Source of the DNA: Nevskia sp.
GTDB lineage: Bacteria; Pseudomonadota; Gammaproteobacteria; Nevskiales; Nevskiaceae
Direction: 5' to 3'
Assembly: GCA_016779605.1 (NCBI GenBank)
Contig: JADHNH010000004.1
Span: 1 to 64,000, forward strand
Length of the DNA stretch: 64,000 bases
The notes under the pieces were generated by a model. The model had not been told where the DNA came from, did not search any database, and worked only from the letters and a program-made list of their open reading frames with translations. Position 1 is the stretch's first letter. Each line of letters begins with the position of its first letter. Of this stretch, positions 8,190-18,185 are shown piece by piece. A program made the position numbers and the translations under genes.

Positions 8190-9176
8190 TCATGCGCGCG
8201 GGTGGTGGCGCGCGTGCACCTGCTTGAGCCGGGCATTGGCCACGTGGGTATAGATCTGCGTGGTGGAAAGATCGGCGTGGCCCAGCAGCGACTGCACCGC
8301 GCGCAGGTCCGCGCCGCGTTCCAGCAGGTGGGTGGCGAAAGCGTGCCGCAGCGTATGCGGCGACAGCTTGCAGCGGATGCCGGCCTGCGCCGCGTGGCGC
8401 TTGATCAACAGCCAGAAGTTCTGCCGCGTCATGCCTTCGCCGCGGCGCGTCAGGAACACGGTGTCGGCGGAGAGCGGGCCGGCCAGCTCGGGGCGGCCGT
8501 GCCGCAGGTAGTCGCGCACCGCCTCCATCGCCGGCTCGCCCATCGGCACCAGCCGCTCGCGGCCGCCCTTGCCGATCAGCCGTACCACGCCGTGCTCGAT
8601 GTTCAGCTCGTCGCGCCGCAGCTTGACCAGCTCGGTCACGCGCAGGCCCGAGGCGTACATCAGCTCGAGCATGGCGCGGTCGCGCAGGCCCGCTGCGGAG
8701 ACCGTATCGGGTGCGCCGAGCAGGCGCTCGACCTCGTCCATCGCCAGGGTCTTGGGCAGCACGCGGCCGAGCCGCGGCATCTCCAGGTGTGCCGCCGGGT
8801 CGTCGGCGCGGATGCGCTCGCGCACCAGCCAGCCGTAGTAGCGCCGGCAGGTGGTGACGAAGCGCGCCTGCGAGCGCGGCGAGAACATCGCCCGGGACGC
8901 CCGGCCCGCCGGCGCGGCCGCCGCCGCGGCGCCGGCACGCGACAGGCGGAAGGCGAGGTAATCCTTGAGGTCGGCGCTGCCGGCGCCGTCGAGCGCGGTA
9001 CCGCGCCCGCGCAGCCAGCGCGCCAGCAGGCTCAGGTCGGAGCGGTAGGCGCTGAGGCTGTTCGGCGCCAACCCGTGCTCCAGCCACAGCATGTCGGCGA
9101 AGCGCTCCACACCCGCGGCGTCGGCGGGATGCAGGCCGCCCTCGGCTTCGGCGGGTGCGCGGCGGTTGGTGCCCAT
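8190..9176 (-). CDS. xerD: Site-specific tyrosine recombinase XerD
   Basis: Acts with XerC at the dif site to resolve chromosome dimers, under control of FtsK. The protein is 328 residues, about 30 longer than E. coli XerD. An N-terminal SAM-like domain is followed by the catalytic domain with Arg179 (SGLRVTEL), Lys203, His274 and Arg277 (HTLRHAFATHLL), His300 (LLGHADLSTTQ) and nucleophile Tyr309. The C-terminal HARHHPRA and the dsbC neighbour mark it as XerD rather than XerC. The extra length comes from about 20 N-terminal residues and an Ala-rich insert at about 79-97. Start at ATG 9176, because no plausible start exists further up. Confidence 0.95.
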   Translation of the reverse strand: MGTNRRAPAEAEGGLHPADAAGVERFADMLWLEHGLAPNSLSAYRSDLSLLARWLRGRGTALDGAGSADLKDYLAFRLSRAGAAAAAAPAGRASRAMFSPRSQARFVTTCRRYYGWLVRERIRADDPAAHLEMPRLGRVLPKTLAMDEVERLLGAPDTVSAAGLRDRAMLELMYASGLRVTELVKLRRDELNIEHGVVRLIGKGGRERLVPMGEPAMEAVRDYLRHGRPELAGPLSADTVFLTRRGEGMTRQNFWLLIKRHAAQAGIRCKLSPHTLRHAFATHLLERGADLRAVQSLLGHADLSTTQIYTHVANARLKQVHARHHPRA

Positions 9177-9181
9177 CGCCC

Positions 9182-9187
9182 TATAAT
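9182..9187 (+). promoter_or_regulatory. Candidate -10 box upstream of zapE
   Basis: A perfect TATAAT lies between the divergent xerD and zapE starts, 80 bp ahead of the zapE ATG. No convincing -35 at 16-18 bp spacing is visible. Confidence 0.35.
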
Positions 9188-9266
9188 ACGGTCGCCGCCA
9201 CCCCGAGGAACCGCCGAACCCTGCGCGTCGCGCCGCGCCGCAAGCTTTGCACGCAACTTTTCGACC

Positions 9267-10403
9267 ATGGCCCAGCCTCAAGACCTGCGCGGCAGCACCG
9301 CACAACCCGACCTGCACGACCTGCCGCTGACGCCGCGGCAGCGCTACCGCGCCGACCTGGCGCGTCCCGGCTTCGCCGCCGACCCGGCGCAGGCGCGCGC
9401 GGTGGAGGCCTTGCAGCAGGTCTACGACCGCCTGGTGCAGAGCCCGCCCAAGCGGCGCTTCGGCAGCGCGCGCCTGAGCTGGTCGCGCGTGCCCGGGCTG
9501 TACCTGTGGGGCGGCGTCGGCCGCGGCAAGACCTACCTGATGGACACCTTCTTCGGTGCCTTGCCGTTCAGCCGCAAGCGGCGCACGCACTTCCACCGCT
9601 TCATGCTCGAAGTCCACGAGCGCCGCAACGCCTATCATGGCGAACGCGATCCGCTGCTGCGGGTGGCGCAGGACATCGCCGCCGACGTGCGCGTGATGTG
9701 CTTCGACGAGTTCCACGTCAACGACATCGCCGACGCCATGATCCTGGGCCGGCTGTTCGAAGCCCTGTTCAAGCTCAACCTGACCCTGGTCACCACCAGC
9801 AACGTGGCGCCCGACCTGCTGTACAAGGACGGCCTGCAGCGCGCCCAGTTCCTGCCGGCGATCGAGCGGCTGAAGGCCCACTGCGGCGTGCTCAACGTCG
9901 ACGGCGGCGTGGATCACCGCCTGCGCGCGCTGCACGGCGCCGAGCTGTACCTGTGGCCGTGCGACGCCGCCGCGCTGGCGCGCCTGGGCGAGCGCTTCGC
10001 CGCGGTGTCCGTGCACGGCGTGCGCGATAACGTGGCGCTGGAGGTCAACGGCCGCAACATCACCGCGCGCCGCGCCGCCGAAAGCGCGGTCTGGTTCGAG
10101 TTCGAGGAGCTGTGCGAGCGCCCGCGCGGGCCCGCCGACTACATCGAGCTCGGCCGCACGCATGATCTGGTGATGATTTCCAGCGTGCCGCAGTTCAACG
10201 CCGAGCGCGACGACGCGGCGCGCCGCTTCATCAACCTGGTCGACGAGTTCTACGACCGCGGCGTCAAGCTGCTGCTCGGCGCCGCGGTGCCGCCCGAGCA
10301 GCTCTACACCGGCGTGCGCCTGCGCTTCGAATTCGAGCGCACCGTCTCGCGCCTGATCGAGATGCAGTCGCACGAATACCTGGCTAGGCCGCACCTGCCC
10401 TGA
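9267..10403 (+). CDS. zapE: Cell division protein ZapE (AFG1-like ATPase)
   Basis: ATPase associated with the Z ring during constriction, from the AFG1/LACE1 family. The 378 residues contain Walker A GGVGRGKT (82-89), Walker B VMCFDEFHV (about 141-149) and the family motif TTSNVAPDLLYKDGLQR. The C-terminal end RFEFERTVSRLIEMQS is also typical. Start chosen at ATG 9267, since the long open frame upstream runs over the divergent xerD and has no coding character. It is divergent from xerD. Confidence 0.95.
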   Translation: MAQPQDLRGSTAQPDLHDLPLTPRQRYRADLARPGFAADPAQARAVEALQQVYDRLVQSPPKRRFGSARLSWSRVPGLYLWGGVGRGKTYLMDTFFGALPFSRKRRTHFHRFMLEVHERRNAYHGERDPLLRVAQDIAADVRVMCFDEFHVNDIADAMILGRLFEALFKLNLTLVTTSNVAPDLLYKDGLQRAQFLPAIERLKAHCGVLNVDGGVDHRLRALHGAELYLWPCDAAALARLGERFAAVSVHGVRDNVALEVNGRNITARRAAESAVWFEFEELCERPRGPADYIELGRTHDLVMISSVPQFNAERDDAARRFINLVDEFYDRGVKLLLGAAVPPEQLYTGVRLRFEFERTVSRLIEMQSHEYLARPHLP

Positions 10404-10446
10404 GCGCTTCGCCGCCGCCGCTCCATCCGCGGCGCCGCGGCCGTCG

Positions 10447-10452
10447 TAGACT
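10447..10452 (+). promoter_or_regulatory. Candidate -10 box for the GFA-family gene
   Basis: TAGACT lies 74 bp ahead of the ATG at 10526, in an otherwise GC-rich spacer. This is a weak prediction. Confidence 0.25.
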
Positions 10453-10525
10453 GACGCAGCCCGCGGACGCCGGCGCTGCGCCGCCGTCGCGTGCTGACTG
10501 ACCACGCCGTCAAGGAGCAACGCCG

Positions 10526-11020
10526 ATGTCTTACCGCCTCGAAGGATCCTGTCAATGCGGCGCCGTGCGATTCTCGATGACCAGCCACGCGCCCTACCCC
10601 TACCAGCTCTGCTACTGCTCGATCTGCCGCAAGACCGGCGGTGGCGGCGGCTACGGCATCAACCTGTCCGCCGACGCCGCCAGCCTGCAATACACCGACG
10701 ACGGCGCCAAGCGCGTCCACCACGCGCGCATGCACCGGCCCGACGGCAGCACCCGCATCAGCACCGCCGAGCGCCATTTCTGCGGCCGCTGCGGCAGCCC
10801 GCTATGGCTGTTTTCGCCGGAGTGGCCCGAGCTGGTGCACCCGGTGGCCTCGGCCATCGACACCGAGCTGCCGGTGCCGCCGGAGAAGGTGCACCTCATG
10901 CTCGGCTCCAAGGCGAGCTGGGTGCAGCCCGACATCGGCGCCACCGACCAGTGCTTCGAAGAGTATCCCGAACAGTCCATCGAGGACTGGCACCGCCAGC
11001 GGGGCCTGTGGAGCGATTAG
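10526..11020 (+). CDS. GFA (glutathione-dependent formaldehyde-activating-like) zinc protein
   Basis: Small zinc protein of the GFA/CENP-V family. Zinc ligands are visible as CQCG near residue 9, CYCSICRKTGG near 29 and HFCGRCGSPLW near 85. The protein is 164 residues, typical for the family, whose founding member was proposed to condense formaldehyde with glutathione; most relatives have no proven activity. A good AAGGAG site precedes the ATG at 10526. It is the last rightward gene before a leftward block. Family assignment is firm and the substrate is unknown. Confidence 0.9.
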   Translation: MSYRLEGSCQCGAVRFSMTSHAPYPYQLCYCSICRKTGGGGGYGINLSADAASLQYTDDGAKRVHHARMHRPDGSTRISTAERHFCGRCGSPLWLFSPEWPELVHPVASAIDTELPVPPEKVHLMLGSKASWVQPDIGATDQCFEEYPEQSIEDWHRQRGLWSD

Positions 11021-11024
11021 ACGT

Positions 11025-11465
11025 TCAACGTCCCGGGCCGGCAGGCGCGGCCACGGCACGGCGCCGCGCGGCGATGTGCAGGCCGGCGGCGGCGGCCAGC
11101 AGCACCAGGCCCAGCGCTGCGGCCACCAGGGCGGCGCCCCACAAGCTGAAAAACGCGTCGATGCGCGCGTGCGCCGGCCGCGCCGGATCGTAGAGCACCG
11201 GCACCTTGTCGCCGCGCGCGTAAGCCGGCGGGTTGCTGCTCAGGGACGAGACGAATTGCTGCGGGTGGCCGCCGGCGTCGACGAACTGCACCTGGGGCGC
11301 CTGGTTTTTCGAGTCGGCGTCCTGCACCAGATCCGTCACTACCCCTTCGGCCCTGGCCGCGTGCGCAATGAACGATCGCGCGCCGGCAAACAGCATCGCC
11401 GATCCGGCCAGCAGGGCCAGGCCGGCCAGGCCCAGCAGGTATTTCGCCGTGGCGGCGTTTTTCAT
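11025..11465 (-). CDS. DUF3592 membrane protein
   Basis: The product is 146 residues. An N-terminal helix (about 10-30, GLAGLALLAGSAMLFAG) is followed by an extracytoplasmic beta-rich domain with the DUF3592 pattern (ARAEGVVTDLV, PQVQFVDAGG, YARGDKVPVLYDPARP). A C-terminal helix (about 113-135) and a basic tail complete it. The function of DUF3592 proteins is unknown; they are usually small bitopic or bipartite membrane proteins. Start at ATG 11465. Its 3' end comes within five bases of the convergent GFA gene. Confidence 0.85.
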   Translation of the reverse strand: MKNAATAKYLLGLAGLALLAGSAMLFAGARSFIAHAARAEGVVTDLVQDADSKNQAPQVQFVDAGGHPQQFVSSLSSNPPAYARGDKVPVLYDPARPAHARIDAFFSLWGAALVAAALGLVLLAAAAGLHIAARRRAVAAPAGPGR

Positions 11466-11515
11466 GATGCGCTTTCCCCCTGCATGCTCGAATGTTCCCC
11501 AAGCGCTGCTTCGGC

Positions 11516-14500
11516 TCAGAGCCGCCGCAGCCGGCGCATCTCGCGCACCCCCACCGCCAGCACGGCGAAGTCGCGGCTGTTGTTCGCCTGGATTTGCGTC
11601 AGCCGCTCGCTGGCGAAGCGCACGTGGCGCTCGTGCGTACGGCACCAGCCGTCGACGCGCGCCTGCGCCGAATCCCCGGGATGGGCCAGCATGCGCCCGA
11701 CCACGCGGCGGTGGATGGCGTACAGGTCGTCGCGCAGGTTGACCCGCGCCAGGCTCTGCCACTTGCCGGCGGTCGGCATTTCGTTGATCGCGCCGTACAG
11801 CCACAGCAGGCCGAAGCGCTCGCCGCAGAGGAAATACGCCGCCGCCGCCTCGGCCAGCGGCAAGCCGGCGTCCTGCGCCAGCTCGGCAACGTCGATCGCT
11901 GCGCCGAGCGCGCGCGCGCTGGCCATGCGCTGCGCCAGCTGCAGCGGCACGCCTTCGCCGGCGAAGCCGCCGGCGGTGCGCTCCCAGTCCTGGCGATAGC
12001 CCGGCGGCAGCACGCCGGGCAGCAGCGCCTCGAGCTGAGCCACCGGGCCGGCATAGCGGTCCACCTGCGCCTGCACCGGCAGGCGGGAGTGGCGCGGCCC
12101 GGCCAGCACGCCGGTGGCGTGCTTGAGCAAGCCGATGGCGTGGTTCATCAGGCGGTACTGCAGGGCGGCGGGCACGCGGTTGTCGAGCGCCTCGATCGCG
12201 ATCCAGTATTCGTCGCCGCGGTAGACTTGGTGGGCGGCGGCGTAGGCCTTCAGCACTTCGGCACGGGTCAGGCCGTGGTCGTCGGCCCAGAGCTGGGCAA
12301 AGCCGGCGCCCATGCGGTTGACCAGGGCGTTGGACAGGATGGTGGCGACGATCTCGCGCCGCAGCCGGTGGCCGGCGTATTCCGCGCGGTAGCGCTCCAC
12401 CAGCGGCGCCGGGAAGTTCGCCAGCAGGTCGCGCACGAAGAAGGGGTCGTCCGGCACCTCCGATTCGAGCACCGCATGCGACAAGGAAATCTTGCTGTAG
12501 GCGAGCAGCACCGCCAGCTCCGGCCGGGTCAGGCCGAGGCCGCGCGTGCGCCGCTCCTTGAGGGCGTCGTCGTCGGGCAGGAACTCGATGGCGCGGTTGA
12601 GCACGCCTTCACGCTCGAGCATGCGCATCAGCTCGGCGTGGTCGTCCAGGCGCGCCAGCGCGTTGCGTTCGAGCAGGCTGATCGCCGCGCTCTGCACGTA
12701 GTTGTCGCGCAGCACGAAGGCGGCGATCTCCGCCGTGCACCGGGCCAGCAGCGGGTCGCGCTGCGCGCGGCTCAGCCGGCCGTGGGCCATCAGCTCGTTG
12801 AGCGGGATCTTGATGTTGACCTCGCGGTCCGAGGTGTGCACGCCGCCGGCGTTGTCGATGGCGTCGGTGTTGATGCGGCCGCCGGCCAGCGCGTACTCGA
12901 TGCGGCCGGGCTGGGTGAAGCCGAGGTTGCCGCCCTCGCCCACCACCTTGCAGCGCAGCTCGCGGCCGTTGACCCGCACCGCGTCGTTGCCGCGGTCGCC
13001 GACGTCGAGGTGGCTCTGCGCCGCGGCCTTGACGTAGGTGCCGATGCCGCCGTTCCACAGCAGGTCCACCGGTGCGCGCAGCACGGCACGGATCAGCTCG
13101 TTGGGGGTCAGCGCGGCGTCCTGGATGCCGAGCACGGCGCGCGCGCGCTCCGACAGCTTCACCAGCTTGGCGCTGCGCGGATACACGCCGCCGCCGGCCG
13201 AGATCAGGCTGGCGTCGTAGTCCGCCCAGGACGAGCGCGGCAGCGCGAACAGCCGCTCGCGCTCGCGGAAGCTGGCCTCGGGCTCGGGATCGGGATCCAG
13301 GAAGATGTGGCGGTGGTCGAACGCCGCCACCAGCCGCAGCGTGCGCGACAGCAGCATGCCGTTGCCGAACACGTCGCCGCTCATGTCGCCGATGCCGGCG
13401 ACGGTGAACGGCTCGCGCTGGATGTCGCGGCCCGGCGCGCCCAGCTCACGGAAGTGGCGCTTGACGCTTTCCCAGGCGCCGCGCGCGGTGATGCCCATCT
13501 TCTTGTGGTCGTAGCCGGCCGAGCCGCCGGAAGCGAAGGCGTCGCCGAGCCAGAAACCGTAGTCGGCAGCGACGGCGTTGGCAATGTCCGAGAAGGTCGC
13601 GGTGCCCTTGTCCGCCGCCACCACCAGGTAGGGATCGTCGCCGTCGTGGCGCACCAGCGCCGGCGGCGGCAGCACCGCGTCGCCGTGGCGGTTGTCGGTG
13701 AGGTCCAGCATGCCGCGCAGCAGGGTCTTGTAGCAGGCGATGCCCTGCGCCAGCCAGGCCTCGCGGTCGGCGGGGTCGACCGGGTTCTTCACCACGAAGC
13801 CGCCCTTGGCGCCGACCGGCACGATCACCGTGTTCTTGACCATCTGCGCCTTCATCAGGCCCAGGATCTCGGTGCGGAAATCCTGCCGGCGGTCGGACCA
13901 GCGCAGCCCGCCGCGCGCCACCCTGCCGCCGCGCAGGTGGATGCCTTCCACTTCCGGCGCATACACCCAGATCTCGAACATCGGCCGCGGCAGCGGCAGG
14001 TCCGGCACGCCGGCCGGGTCGAGCTTGAAGCTGATGTAGGTCTTGGGCCGGCCTGCGGCGTCGGGCTGGAAGTAGTTGGTGCGCAAGGTGGCGCGGATCA
14101 CCGACAGGAAGGCGCGCAGCACGCGGTCGCCGTCGAGGCTGGCGACCTGGTCCAGCGCATGGTCCAGCGCCTGGCCGACGGCGAGCTCGCCTTCGCGCCG
14201 GCCGGCGGCATCCAGCGCCAGCGCAAAGCGCGTCTCGAACAGGCGCACCAGCAGGCGCGCGATGCCGCCGTGCTCGGCCAGCAGGGCCTCCATGTACGGC
14301 TGGCTGTGCGGCAGGCCGGTCTGGATCAGGTACTTGCAGATCGCGCGCAACAGGCTGACCTGGCGCGCGTCGAGCCCGGCGCCGAGCACCAGCCGGTTGA
14401 GCCCGTCGTTCTCCACGGCCCCGGCGCGCAGCTGCAGGAACGCCGACTCGAACAGCCGCTGCTGCGCCGCCGCGTCCAACTCGCAGCCGGGGTGGCTCAC

Positions 14501-16345
14501 TTCGAACTGCTGCAGCCACAGGCTCGGCGAATCCTTCGGCGTGATTTCCGAAGGCTCCTGGCGGATCACCCGCAGGCCGAAGTTCTCCAGCAGCGGCAAC
14601 ACGTCCGACAGCGCCACCGGCGCCTGGTACGCGTAGAGCTTGAGCGACACCGCCCGCGCCGTGCCGCCGTCCGCGGCGGCCGCCACCTGCAGGCGCGGCA
14701 GCACCGGCTCCGACGGCGACAGCCGTGCCAGGCAGCCGATGTCGGCCAGCGCCTGCTCCGGCGCCGTGGCGCCGACGTAGGCCAGCGCGAAGGCGTCGGC
14801 GAAGCGCGCGGCCAGGGCCGCGCCGCCGGGCTCGCGCCGCAGCAGCTCGCGCAGCTGGTCGCGCCAGCTGCGCGTGGCGGCGAGCAGGCGCGCCTCCACC
14901 TGCGCCTGGTCCAGGGCGATGGTGGTGCCCGGCGGCGTGCGCACCCGGTAGTGGATGCGGGTCATGCCGTCGCGCAGGAACTCGATCTCGCGGTCCACCG
15001 ACAGGCCGCCGCACACGTCGGCCAGCGTCGCGGCCAGCTTGTCGCGCAGCTCGCGCGAGTAGCGCTCGCGCGGCACGTACACCAGGAACGAGTAGAAGCG
15101 CCCGTAGCGGTCGCGCCGCATGAACGCGCGCAGCTGCTGGCGGTCGCGCAGGGCGCTGATGCCCATGCACAGGCGGAACAGCTCGTCTTCGCCGGACTGG
15201 AACAGCTCGTCGCGCGGCAGCCCGTGCAGGATGTCGCGCAGCTGCTTGGCGGCGTGGCTGTGCTCCGGCAGGTGCGCGCGGCGCACCACGTAGTCGGCCT
15301 TGCGCCGGATCAGCGGGATCTGGCGCGGCCGGTCGATGTACACATCGGACGAGAACAGGCCGACCAGGCGCGCGGTGCCGGCGACGTTGCCGGCGGCGTC
15401 GTAGCGCTTGACCGACACCACGTCCATCAGCTCGGCGCGGTGCACGGTGGAACGCAGGCTGGCCTTGGTGATCACCACCAGCCGCGGCGACACCGCGTAC
15501 TTGTCCAGCTCGGCCGGCGGCGCGATCAGGTCCAGCGCGGCCCAGGGGCTGTCGGGCCGCAGCAGGCCCAGTCCGCTGGCCGGATCCAGGCGGAACATCA
15601 GGCGGCCCTCGGGGCCCGGGCGGGCGGTGGTTTCCGAGTAGCCGAGAAAGGTGAAGTGATGGTCGTCCAGGTAGTCCAGGAACGTGCGCGCCTCGGCGAA
15701 CTCCTCGGCGTCGCCGCCCGGCGGCACGTCGCGCAAGACCTCCGCCAGGGCGCGCAGGCGCTGCCGGATCGGCGCGTAGTCGGCGGTGACGCGGCGCAGG
15801 TCGTCCAGCGCCTGGCGCAGCTGCTGCTCCAGGATCGTGTAGGCGCCGGCATTGGCCAGCGTCTCGAATTCGACGTGCACCAGCGATTCGAGCGTGTCGG
15901 CACCGCCGACGCCGGCAATGCGCCCCTGCGCGTCGCGCCGCAGCGGCAGCACCGGGTGCACCAGCCAGTCGACCGGGGCGCCGGCGGCGCGGATCGCCAG
16001 GCCGATCGTGTCGACCAGGAACGGACAGTCCTCGATGCAGGTTTCGACGCAGGCCAGCGGCAGGGCGCCGGCGGTACGCTCGCCCGCAGGCGGCACCACG
16101 CGCAGCAGCAACTCGCCGGGCGCCCGGCGCGCGGCGAAGGCCCAGTGGCCGCGGGCGGCTTCCAGCAGCTCCTGCGGCGTGCGCAGCCGCAGCGTGTCCA
16201 GCGGCGCCCCTTCGTAATAGGCGCGCGCGAACGCGCGGAACAACCCGGCTTCGCCGGCACCGGCCGACGCCGCGGCGGCATCGATCCCTTCGAGCAACTG
16301 CTCCAGCGTGGATCGGGAAGAATCCTGCGCCGATCGGTCGTCCAT
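11516..16345 (-). CDS. gdhB: NAD-specific glutamate dehydrogenase, large (180-kDa type)
   Basis: Oxidises glutamate to 2-oxoglutarate and ammonia with NAD+, feeding amino-acid carbon into the TCA cycle. From ATG 16345 the protein has 1609 residues, matching the 1600-1650 of the Pseudomonas/Streptomyces large class. The catalytic core includes ARGGLRWSDRRQDFRTE, KNTVIVPVGAKGGFVVK and DMSGDVFGNGMLLS. Long N-terminal ACT-like regulatory regions precede it. The start is supported by GGAGGG eight bases upstream and by the N-terminus MDDRSAQDSS; the frame stays open a further 66 codons without coding character. Next upstream on the same strand is pncC. Large GDHs of other bacteria are allosteric (Asp or Arg responsive); that cannot be read here. 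Confidence 0.96.
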   Translation of the reverse strand: MDDRSAQDSSRSTLEQLLEGIDAAAASAGAGEAGLFRAFARAYYEGAPLDTLRLRTPQELLEAARGHWAFAARRAPGELLLRVVPPAGERTAGALPLACVETCIEDCPFLVDTIGLAIRAAGAPVDWLVHPVLPLRRDAQGRIAGVGGADTLESLVHVEFETLANAGAYTILEQQLRQALDDLRRVTADYAPIRQRLRALAEVLRDVPPGGDAEEFAEARTFLDYLDDHHFTFLGYSETTARPGPEGRLMFRLDPASGLGLLRPDSPWAALDLIAPPAELDKYAVSPRLVVITKASLRSTVHRAELMDVVSVKRYDAAGNVAGTARLVGLFSSDVYIDRPRQIPLIRRKADYVVRRAHLPEHSHAAKQLRDILHGLPRDELFQSGEDELFRLCMGISALRDRQQLRAFMRRDRYGRFYSFLVYVPRERYSRELRDKLAATLADVCGGLSVDREIEFLRDGMTRIHYRVRTPPGTTIALDQAQVEARLLAATRSWRDQLRELLRREPGGAALAARFADAFALAYVGATAPEQALADIGCLARLSPSEPVLPRLQVAAAADGGTARAVSLKLYAYQAPVALSDVLPLLENFGLRVIRQEPSEITPKDSPSLWLQQFEVSHPGCELDAAAQQRLFESAFLQLRAGAVENDGLNRLVLGAGLDARQVSLLRAICKYLIQTGLPHSQPYMEALLAEHGGIARLLVRLFETRFALALDAAGRREGELAVGQALDHALDQVASLDGDRVLRAFLSVIRATLRTNYFQPDAAGRPKTYISFKLDPAGVPDLPLPRPMFEIWVYAPEVEGIHLRGGRVARGGLRWSDRRQDFRTEILGLMKAQMVKNTVIVPVGAKGGFVVKNPVDPADREAWLAQGIACYKTLLRGMLDLTDNRHGDAVLPPPALVRHDGDDPYLVVAADKGTATFSDIANAVAADYGFWLGDAFASGGSAGYDHKKMGITARGAWESVKRHFRELGAPGRDIQREPFTVAGIGDMSGDVFGNGMLLSRTLRLVAAFDHRHIFLDPDPEPEASFRERERLFALPRSSWADYDASLISAGGGVYPRSAKLVKLSERARAVLGIQDAALTPNELIRAVLRAPVDLLWNGGIGTYVKAAAQSHLDVGDRGNDAVRVNGRELRCKVVGEGGNLGFTQPGRIEYALAGGRINTDAIDNAGGVHTSDREVNIKIPLNELMAHGRLSRAQRDPLLARCTAEIAAFVLRDNYVQSAAISLLERNALARLDDHAELMRMLEREGVLNRAIEFLPDDDALKERRTRGLGLTRPELAVLLAYSKISLSHAVLESEVPDDPFFVRDLLANFPAPLVERYRAEYAGHRLRREIVATILSNALVNRMGAGFAQLWADDHGLTRAEVLKAYAAAHQVYRGDEYWIAIEALDNRVPAALQYRLMNHAIGLLKHATGVLAGPRHSRLPVQAQVDRYAGPVAQLEALLPGVLPPGYRQDWERTAGGFAGEGVPLQLAQRMASARALGAAIDVAELAQDAGLPLAEAAAAYFLCGERFGLLWLYGAINEMPTAGKWQSLARVNLRDDLYAIHRRVVGRMLAHPGDSAQARVDGWCRTHERHVRFASERLTQIQANNSRDFAVLAVGVREMRRLRRL

Positions 16346-16406
16346 GGTCCCTCCAGCCCGGCGGCCACAGCCGGCCGGCGCAATTGTGTGCCCGCGCCCG
16401 GAGCTC

Positions 16407-16919
16407 TTAGGCCGGCGCCGCGGCGACCAGGTCGAGCAGGCCCCGCAGTGCCGCTTCGGCGCTGCGCCGGCGCACCGCGTCGCGGTCGCCGGCAAACAGG
16501 AAGCGGCTGGCGCCGCTGGCGACGCGCGTGCCGCTCCAGGCAATCCAGACCGTGCCGACCGGGCGTTCCGTGCTGCCGCCGTCGGGGCCGGCCACGCCGC
16601 TGACGGCCAGCGTCCACTGCACCGGCGCCCGCGCCAGCAGCCCCTGCGCCATCGCCTGCACCGTTTCGGCGCTGACCGCGCCGGAGCGCTGCAGCACGTC
16701 CCCGGTCACGCCCAGCAGCTGCTGCTTGGCCAGGTTCGAATAGGTCACCGCGCCGCGCTCGAACCAGCGCGAGCTGCCGGCGATGTCGGTGAGCAGCTTG
16801 GCGATCAGGCCGCCGGTGCAGGACTCGGCGGTGGCCAGCCACTCGCCGCGCGCGGCCAAGCGTTCGCCAACTGTGCGCGCCAGGGCCTGCAACGCGGCAT
16901 CGGAAGGTACGGTATCCAT
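16407..16919 (-). CDS. pncC: CinA C-terminal-type nicotinamide-nucleotide amidase
   Basis: Deamidates nicotinamide mononucleotide to nicotinate mononucleotide, recycling NAD breakdown product. The 170-residue protein is only the CinA C-terminal domain, as in E. coli PncC. Motifs are ATAESCTGGLIAKLLTD with the catalytic Ser/Thr region, VTYSNLAKQQLLGV, and GVAGPDGGSTERPVGTVWIAW. Start chosen at ATG 16919; an ATG nine codons upstream is possible. In many gammaproteobacteria this gene sits next to recA; here it lies between two amino-acid dehydrogenases. Confidence 0.93.
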   Translation of the reverse strand: MDTVPSDAALQALARTVGERLAARGEWLATAESCTGGLIAKLLTDIAGSSRWFERGAVTYSNLAKQQLLGVTGDVLQRSGAVSAETVQAMAQGLLARAPVQWTLAVSGVAGPDGGSTERPVGTVWIAWSGTRVASGASRFLFAGDRDAVRRRSAEAALRGLLDLVAAAPA

Positions 16920-17004
16920 GCCGCTAGTGTCCTGCGTCCGGCGCAACGGGACAACCTGTGCGGAGGGTTTGGTGCTCAGACCATCAGGGCCGTTGCCAAC
17001 GAAT

Positions 17005-17028
17005 CCCGAATCCCAATTCCCGTCTCCC
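17005..17028 (-). repeat. G-quadruplex-capable tract downstream of the leucine dehydrogenase-like gene
   Basis: Read on the minus strand, four GGG runs are separated by exactly four bases each (loops AGAC, AATT, ATTC). The tract begins 12 bases after the TGA of the dehydrogenase gene (17040-17042). A related tract lies immediately after pckA (33874-33906). It might act at the RNA 3' end; this is inference from sequence alone. Confidence 0.5.
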
Positions 17029-17039
17029 GTCTTGCGTCT

Positions 17040-18089
<1,050 letters not shown>

Positions 18090-18141
18090 CGCGATCTCTG
18101 GCTTGCGGCGAACCGCCGCCACGCTGCGGCGATTTTTGCTT

Positions 18142-18147
18142 ATTGTA
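18142..18147 (-). promoter_or_regulatory. Candidate -10 box for the leucine dehydrogenase-like gene
   Basis: Read on the minus strand, TACAAT in the context GGCGCTACAATAAGC lies about 52 bp upstream of the start at 18089. It is in the 96-bp divergent spacer shared with the gene at 18186. Confidence 0.4.
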
Positions 18148-18185
18148 GCGCCGGTACCCCCCGCGCTACCCAAGACCCCCCGCTA

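Noticed and set aside
9177-10520. Upstream extension of xerD across zapE
   Set aside because: Antisense to zapE and of low-complexity composition; XerD is complete from 9176.
11492-16603. A 1703-codon open frame on the plus strand
   Set aside because: It is the complement of the NAD-glutamate dehydrogenase gene; its product is His/Arg/Gln-rich without any domain, a common artefact in GC-rich DNA.
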